Source: Solirubrobacteraceae bacterium (GTDB lineage Bacteria > Actinomycetota > Thermoleophilia > Solirubrobacterales > Solirubrobacteraceae). From it: a DNA stretch of 64,000 nucleotides. The stretch spans positions 62,001-126,000 of the forward strand of contig JADGPL010000006.1 in NCBI GenBank assembly GCA_017882455.1, in the 5' to 3' direction. Numbering within the stretch: the first letter of the stretch is position 1; every line of letters begins with the position of its first letter. The notes below the pieces were generated by a model. The model had not been told where the DNA came from. It did no database searches and saw only the letters and a list, made by a program, of their open reading frames with translations. The position numbers were made by a program, and so were the translations under genes. Below, in pieces: positions 58,560 through 64,000 of this stretch.

Positions 58560-59660
58560 GTGGGACTTCTCGACTACTACCGCCAGTTCGAGGGCATGTC
58601 CGAGGAGGAGGTCAACGCGGGCCTGCGCGCGCAGGCGGCCGAGCGCAAACGCAAAGCCCTCACCCGCGTGGACACGCTCGACCTCTCCCACACCACCTGG
58701 CCCGAGCTGCCCCATCCGCGGATCGTCAACGCGATCACCTACGTGGCCCGCCGCGGCCTCTACAGCTACCCCCACCTCTCAGGCTCCGATCTGCGCGCCC
58801 AGCTCGCCGAGCACCACGGCGTGGAGCCGGCGAGGCTGATCCTCGGCAACGGCGCCGCCGAGCTGCTCAGCGCGGCCACACGCGCCCTGATCGAGCCGGG
58901 TCAGAGGCTGCTCACGCCGTGGCCCTCCTACCCCCTCTACCCGCTGATGGCCCGCCGCGCCCACGGGATCGCCGCGCGTGTGCCCGGCGGCGTGGACGCC
59001 CTGCTGGAGGCCGCCCGCGAGCCGGACGTGCGCGTAATCGCCCTGGCCAGCCCCAATGACCCCACCGGGGAGCTGCTCCCCACCGCCGAGCTCGAGCGCC
59101 TGCTCGACGGCCTGCCCGAGGGCGTGGGCGTGCTGCTGGACGAGGCCCTGGTCGAGTTCGCAGACGCCCAGCCCAGCGGCTCCTCGCTCGCCCTGCTCGA
59201 GAGCCACCCGCGCCTGCTCGTCTTCCGCAGCTTCTCGAAGGCCTGGGGACTGGCCGGCCTGCGCATCGGCTACGCCATCGGCGGTCCCGGATCCCAGGAG
59301 CTGCTGGCCGAGCTCGAGCCCGACCTCGGCGTCTCCGAGGTCTCCCAGGCCGGCGCCCTGGAGGCGCTGCGCACGTGCTCCGAGCTGATCGAGCGCCGGG
59401 TCAAGACCATCTGCGTCGAGCGCCCTCGCCTCACAGCCGCCCTGCGCGAGCGGGGCTTCGAGGTGAGCGACTCCCAGGCCAACTTCCTGTGGGCCGCCCA
59501 CCCCAGCATCGAGGGCGGAGAGCTCGCCGCCCGCCTGGCCCGAGCCGGCGTGCTCGTGGCCGCCGGCGATGCCCTCGGCCAGCCCCGCCACGTGCGCATC
59601 GGCCTCTACTCCCCCGGCGCCACCGATCGTCTGCTCGCCGCGATCGACAAATCCGTCTAG
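58560..59660 (+). CDS. class I/II PLP aminotransferase (HisC-like)
   Basis: 366 residues from GTG 58560. Patterns are LGNGAAELLSAATRAL near 95, a proline-rich PWPSYPLYPLMARRA, SPNDPTGELLPT, DEALVEFA (D for the pyridine nitrogen), and the lysine motif RSFSKAWGLAGLRIGYAIG. Fits the histidinol-phosphate/aromatic aminotransferase clade, but no other histidine gene is nearby, so the substrate is open. It overlaps the patatin-like gene by four bases tail to tail. Confidence 0.87.
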   Translation: MGLLDYYRQFEGMSEEEVNAGLRAQAAERKRKALTRVDTLDLSHTTWPELPHPRIVNAITYVARRGLYSYPHLSGSDLRAQLAEHHGVEPARLILGNGAAELLSAATRALIEPGQRLLTPWPSYPLYPLMARRAHGIAARVPGGVDALLEAAREPDVRVIALASPNDPTGELLPTAELERLLDGLPEGVGVLLDEALVEFADAQPSGSSLALLESHPRLLVFRSFSKAWGLAGLRIGYAIGGPGSQELLAELEPDLGVSEVSQAGALEALRTCSELIERRVKTICVERPRLTAALRERGFEVSDSQANFLWAAHPSIEGGELAARLARAGVLVAAGDALGQPRHVRIGLYSPGATDRLLAAIDKSV

Positions 59661-60964
59661 CCGGAGCCCGCCTGACGGAGCAGCGCGCCTGTGGTCCCCT
59701 CGAGGATTTTCCTCCAGGCGCTGACCTCCTCGTTCTTCTCGTCGAAGTGCTCGACCACCTCGCGCACCCGCTTGGCCGAGATGTCCAGGCCGTGGCGTTC
59801 TGCCACGTCCTGGTAGCGGTCGTATTCGCCGGCCAGCTGCTTGGTGACCGACTCGAAGCCGTGGCGGGCGATCTCCACGCGCGAGGTGAAGCTCATCATG
59901 GAGGTCTGGAACATCAGCTCGTCTGTAGGCTCGGGCTCGATCAGCACGATGTCCACTCCCGGGTAGCGCTCCTCCCAGCCCTTGGCCAGTTCGTGCAGGC
60001 GCTGGTGGGCCACGAGCTTGAAGACCTGGTAGCCGATCTGGGCGAAGCCCATGTCCGAGACGCGTCTTGGGCGGCGACCGCGCAGCGTGGTGATGCTCGT
60101 GGAGAAGTCGTTGATGAACGGCACGATCGGGTTGATCACCACCACCAGCTTGGCCCCCGCCTGGATCGCGATGTCGAGGTTGGTCGTGGAGACCATCCCG
60201 CCGTCGATCAGCTCGCGGTCGTGGACCTTCACCGGGGTGTAGACCATCGGCAGCGCCCCCGAGGCGCGCACTGCCGTGGAGATCGGCACGTCTTCCGAGC
60301 CATCCATCCCGAGCACCACCCGCTCGCACGTGTCGAGGTCCGTGGCCGTCAGGTAGAGCTCGCAGTCGAGCTCCCCGAAGTCATCCGTCCGTCCCGGTTC
60401 GCTCAACACTTTCTGCAGGTACTTCTCGATCCCATCGCCCGTGTAGATGCCCGAGGGCAGGCCGTCGGCGAGCCCCATGAACACGTCCATCAGCGACACC
60501 CCGCCGGGCTGGGAGAGCAGCTGGCGCGCGACCGACAGCGCCCGCAGCGGCATCAGCGCTCCCTTGCGGGCGAACTCCACGAGGTTCAGGCGCAGCAGGT
60601 CTCCGAGGTCCACGTCCTTGAACGGCAGGTTGCCCTGGCCCGTGACCACCCTCATCATCTCCTCGGGCGTCACGCCGTTGGCGCACAGGGACGCGATGAA
60701 GGCGCCCGCCGAGGTGCCCACGTAGACGTCGAAGTTGTTGACCGTGCTGTTGACCGCCAGCAGGTCCAGGGCGCGCAGGGCGCCGATCTCATACACGCCG
60801 CCCGTGAACCCGCCGCCGCCGAGGACGAGGGCGGTCTTGTCCCGCCTGGGCTGGCGCCGGCGCTCGACCGAGGCCGGCTCGCCAACGCCGCGAGCAGCCA
60901 GGCGATGGCTACGGGCTTTGGCCTTGGCCTTGACCGTCGGTTCCAGCTTGACAACCTTGCCCAT
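59657..60964 (-). CDS. patatin-like phospholipase
   Basis: 435 residues. The oxyanion glycines LGGGGFTGG near 48, the nucleophile GTSAGAFIAS near 83 and the catalytic DGG in LIDGGMVS near 250 form the Ser-Asp dyad. N-terminal 40 residues are basic (KVVKLEPTVKAKAKARSHR), perhaps for membrane association. Acts on lipid acyl esters. The ATG at 60964 overlaps the divergent carboxypeptidase ATG at 60963 on the other strand (CATG), so one of the starts may be further in. Confidence 0.88.
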   Translation of the reverse strand: MGKVVKLEPTVKAKAKARSHRLAARGVGEPASVERRRQPRRDKTALVLGGGGFTGGVYEIGALRALDLLAVNSTVNNFDVYVGTSAGAFIASLCANGVTPEEMMRVVTGQGNLPFKDVDLGDLLRLNLVEFARKGALMPLRALSVARQLLSQPGGVSLMDVFMGLADGLPSGIYTGDGIEKYLQKVLSEPGRTDDFGELDCELYLTATDLDTCERVVLGMDGSEDVPISTAVRASGALPMVYTPVKVHDRELIDGGMVSTTNLDIAIQAGAKLVVVINPIVPFINDFSTSITTLRGRRPRRVSDMGFAQIGYQVFKLVAHQRLHELAKGWEERYPGVDIVLIEPEPTDELMFQTSMMSFTSRVEIARHGFESVTKQLAGEYDRYQDVAERHGLDISAKRVREVVEHFDEKNEEVSAWRKILEGTTGALLRQAGSG

Positions 60965-62249
60965 GACAGGAACATTCTACGTGCGCGTGCAACGGTTCCA
61001 TCTCCCGAAGCTGTCGATTCTCGTCTGTGGACTTTGGGCCCTCGCGGCGCTCCTCCCCGCCGCCGCCCGCGCGGCCGGAGGCCTGGCTGAACTCCAGGGC
61101 GATCTCAGCCACCAGCTCGCGCTCGCGGGGGCCCACGACGGCGCCTACGTCTACGACCTCACCGCCAAGCAGGCCCTGTTCTCCGACCGCGCCACCACCC
61201 TGCGCCCGCCCGCCTCGGTCGAGAAGCTCTACACGGCCACCGCCGCCCTCGAGCAGCTGGGTCCGAGCGCCCGCCTGGAAACCACCGTCCTGGGGGTCGG
61301 GCATCTCGCGCCCGGGGGCGTCTGGGAAGGCGATCTCTACCTGCGCGGCGGCGGCGATCCCACGTTCGGCTCGAGCTCCTTCATCTCGAGCCACTACGGC
61401 GGCGTGGGCACGAGCGTCTCAAAGCTCGTCTCCCAGCTCGTCCAGGTCGACGGCATCCACCGCATCGTGGGCTCGATCGAGGGCGATGAGTCCTACCTGG
61501 ACCCGCTGCCGGGCGAGCCCTCGAGCGGATACGCCTTCGACCCGTTCCTCGAAGGCACCCTCAGCGCGCTCGCCTTCGACCGGGGCGCCAGCGGCAGCGA
61601 ACGCGGTCCCCACGCGCCCGCCACCTATGCCGCGCACAAGCTGCGCCAGGCGCTAACAGCCGACGGCGTGAGCGTGCACGGCCCGAGCGGCGCCGCCACC
61701 ACCCCTCCGGGCGCCCTGCTGCTCGCCGCAGCCCCCTCCCCCACCGTGGCCGAACTGCTCGGCCTGATGCTCCCGCCATCTGACAACTTCTTCGCCGAGA
61801 CCCTGCTCAAGGACCTCGGCGCCCGCTTCGGCGGCGCCGGCACGACCGCCGCCGGCGCCGCCGTCGTCTCCAGGACGATCGCCTCGGTGCTCGCCATCCA
61901 CCCGCACGTGGTCGACGGCTCGGGGCTCTCAGAAGCCGACCGCACCTCCCCCTACCAGGTCGCCGACCTGCTCGTGGAGCTCGCGGGGACGGCATCCGGG
62001 ACCGTCCTGCGCGAACACATGGCCGTCGCCGGGCACACCGGCACGCTCGCCCAGCGCATGCGCCACACGGGCGCCTCGGGGCGCTGCCAGGGCAAGACCG
62101 GGACCCTCACCGGCGTATCGAACCTCGTCGGCTACTGCCAGGCAGCCAACGGGCACACGCTCGCCTTCGCCATCTTCACCGACGGCATCGCCACCGAAGC
62201 CGCCCACGCCTTCCAGGATCACATGGCGATCACCGTCGCCGATTACTGA
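60963..62249 (+). CDS. dacB: D-Ala-D-Ala carboxypeptidase, PBP4 (DacB) type
   Basis: 428 residues from ATG 60963; GTG 60981 or 60987 would give a shorter signal peptide. A signal anchor (LSILVCGLWALAALLPAAARA) precedes the peptidase S13 domain: SxxK in PPASVEKLYTA, SxN in PPSDNFFAE, KTG in QGKTGTLTG. GDLYLRGGGDPTFG is the diagnostic S13 stretch. Acts in the periplasm-like space outside the membrane on peptidoglycan peptides. The start codons of this and the patatin gene overlap in opposite directions. Confidence 0.9.
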   Translation: MTGTFYVRVQRFHLPKLSILVCGLWALAALLPAAARAAGGLAELQGDLSHQLALAGAHDGAYVYDLTAKQALFSDRATTLRPPASVEKLYTATAALEQLGPSARLETTVLGVGHLAPGGVWEGDLYLRGGGDPTFGSSSFISSHYGGVGTSVSKLVSQLVQVDGIHRIVGSIEGDESYLDPLPGEPSSGYAFDPFLEGTLSALAFDRGASGSERGPHAPATYAAHKLRQALTADGVSVHGPSGAATTPPGALLLAAAPSPTVAELLGLMLPPSDNFFAETLLKDLGARFGGAGTTAAGAAVVSRTIASVLAIHPHVVDGSGLSEADRTSPYQVADLLVELAGTASGTVLREHMAVAGHTGTLAQRMRHTGASGRCQGKTGTLTGVSNLVGYCQAANGHTLAFAIFTDGIATEAAHAFQDHMAITVADY

Positions 62250-62258
62250 TTGCTGTCA

Positions 62259-62313
62259 AGCGCATGCGAAGCGCATGTGCAGTGCATGTCGAGCGCATGT
62301 GCAGTGAACATGC
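62259..62313. repeat. 11-bp iteron-like tandem array
   Basis: Five units at exact 11-base spacing: AGCGCATGCGA (62259), AGCGCATGTGC (62270), AGTGCATGTCG (62281), AGCGCATGTGC (62292) and a diverged AGTGAACATGC (62303). One helical turn per unit and a GCATG core point to cooperative protein binding. It lies 10 bp after the carboxypeptidase stop and 50 bp before the next gene. Confidence 0.8.
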
Positions 62314-62362
62314 TGTGACCACCGCCCGATCAGCGTGTCGCGCTGAGCACAATGGGGTACAG

Positions 62363-62767
62363 GTGATCAGGGTGACCAGCAAGGCGAAGATAGTCGGCGG
62401 TCCGTCCGCCCAGGTCGTCGAAGGCGACTCCTCGGTTGTGAGCTATCGCGTCAGGGTGGATGAGCTCGTGAGCGTCGTCCAGGTGGCCATCCCGACCGCG
62501 CTGATCGCCACATACGAGCAGGATCGTAGGGCCGTGGGCCCCACGATCGCCGCAGCGATCGTCTCGAGCGGGCGTTCCGTGCTCGAGGACGCGATCGCCC
62601 GCGGGCGGGTGCCCACGCGCATCCACGTCAAGGCCGGCCCCCATACCGCGGCCGTCCGTGAGCCGAGTGCAGAGATACGCCCGCGAGTGAGGCGACGCGG
62701 CGCCGATCCCCGCGAGCATCTCGGCTGGAGACCCGGTAGGCGCCGGCCGAGGCACTCGCAGGCCTGA
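62363..62767 (+). CDS. conserved-looking hypothetical protein
   Basis: 134 residues from GTG 62363. Core RVTSKAKIVGGPSAQVVEGD, then VVQVAIPTALIATYEQDR and VGPTIAAAIVSSGRSVLEDAI reads like a genuine small alpha/beta protein; the C-terminus (RPRVRRRGADPREHLGWRPG) is basic and disordered. No family recognised. It lies just after the 11-bp array, which may regulate it. Confidence 0.5.
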   Translation: MIRVTSKAKIVGGPSAQVVEGDSSVVSYRVRVDELVSVVQVAIPTALIATYEQDRRAVGPTIAAAIVSSGRSVLEDAIARGRVPTRIHVKAGPHTAAVREPSAEIRPRVRRRGADPREHLGWRPGRRRPRHSQA

Positions 62768-63129
62768 ACGCCCAGCCAGACCCGGCAGGGCCAAGGGCCA
62801 AGGGCCAAGCGCCTGGAGAGCGCCCGCGCGGGCGTCGAATCCGCAATTAGAGACCAATAGTCAGAAACGAGCACTTGCGGACAGCCGTCCGCCTGACGAT
62901 GGTCTCAGTGAGATGCCGACAGTCCAACGACACACTTCCAGGGGTCGACTCATCGCCGTGGCGCGCGGATCGAGCCAGAGGCGACGTGAGCCCCTGCGCG
63001 AGCACAAGCACCCGGCCGAGCAGCGACTCCACGCACGGCCCCGTCGACGCGGCTGCCGCTGCTGAGCGCCGGCGAGCGGGGGCCCGCCACGCGCGAGCGC
63101 TGGTCATCGCCTAGGTTTAACGTCCTGTG
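62768..63129. other. intergenic stretch
   Basis: 362 bp. A 7-bp tandem repeat GGGCCAA occurs three times near 62790-62810. Open frames on both strands here (for example 62875-63114) have low-complexity composition and no family, so no gene is called. Confidence 0.5.

Positions 63130-64000
<871 letters not shown>

Overview
The window is very GC-rich actinobacterial-type chromosome with many GTG and a few TTG starts and frequent 1-4 base gene overlaps. The gene set (SigB/SigF-type partner switching, an LLM/F420-type oxidoreductase, several c-di-GMP proteins, an NhaA-DsbA fusion, FadD-type ligases and acyl-CoA dehydrogenases) fits a soil actinobacterium, most plausibly Thermoleophilia/Solirubrobacterales. 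That placement is inference from gene style; there is no rRNA in the window. It is mostly ordinary chromosome with one clear accessory island.

Left part (1-31.9 kb). A zinc/manganese-type ABC transporter runs off the left edge behind a DUF167 gene. Then come glutamate decarboxylase, a free-standing FtsH-ectodomain-like membrane protein, TypA and a class III aminotransferase. From 7.8 to 14.7 kb lies a signalling block: a diguanylate cyclase, a SigB/SigF-like sigma factor, a tandem RsbW-like protein, a MEDS-HATPase protein and an RsbV-like STAS protein, followed by an ECF42/DGPF pair that diverges from an ArsR-type repressor. Next are a degenerate GGDEF-EAL sensor, NhaA-DsbA, a CNB-thioredoxin-reductase-like fusion, a TauE-type exporter, an SDR and a lactonase-type MBL protein, a GAF-GGDEF cyclase, a two-gene ABC-2 exporter and an APC permease.

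Middle (31.9-49.4 kb). A 1195-residue protein joins an unknown N-terminal region and a PhoU/DUF47-like region to the ATP-grasp and phosphohistidine domains of pyruvate phosphate dikinase, without the usual TIM barrel. A metallophosphoesterase, a large membrane protein and a 1-kb graveyard of broken genes (LuxR, VOC, MmyB-like) follow. A TetR repressor with an excellent palindromic operator diverges from an acetoacetate-decarboxylase-like gene plus two acyl-CoA dehydrogenases. A SNF2 helicase/SWIM zinc-finger pair closes the section.

Island (49.5-54.86 kb). Three different toxin-antitoxin pairs (MazF, PIN, Doc), a broken tyrosine integrase, and a two-gene minus-strand operon (TIR-like PF10137-type protein, then a PUA/EVE-like plus PD-(D/E)XK nuclease) end at a tRNA-Pro(CGG) flanked by arm-site-like repeats. 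The base composition is visibly less GC-rich here. The TIR/nuclease pair is the best candidate for an undescribed defence system.

Right part (55-64 kb) is chromosomal: a Nif3-like protein, an AMP-forming acyl-CoA ligase, a HisC-like aminotransferase, and a patatin-like lipase whose start codon overlaps that of a divergent PBP4-type carboxypeptidase. After these come an 11-bp iteron-like array before a small unknown gene, an exported protein and the 3' end of NAD-dependent DNA ligase.
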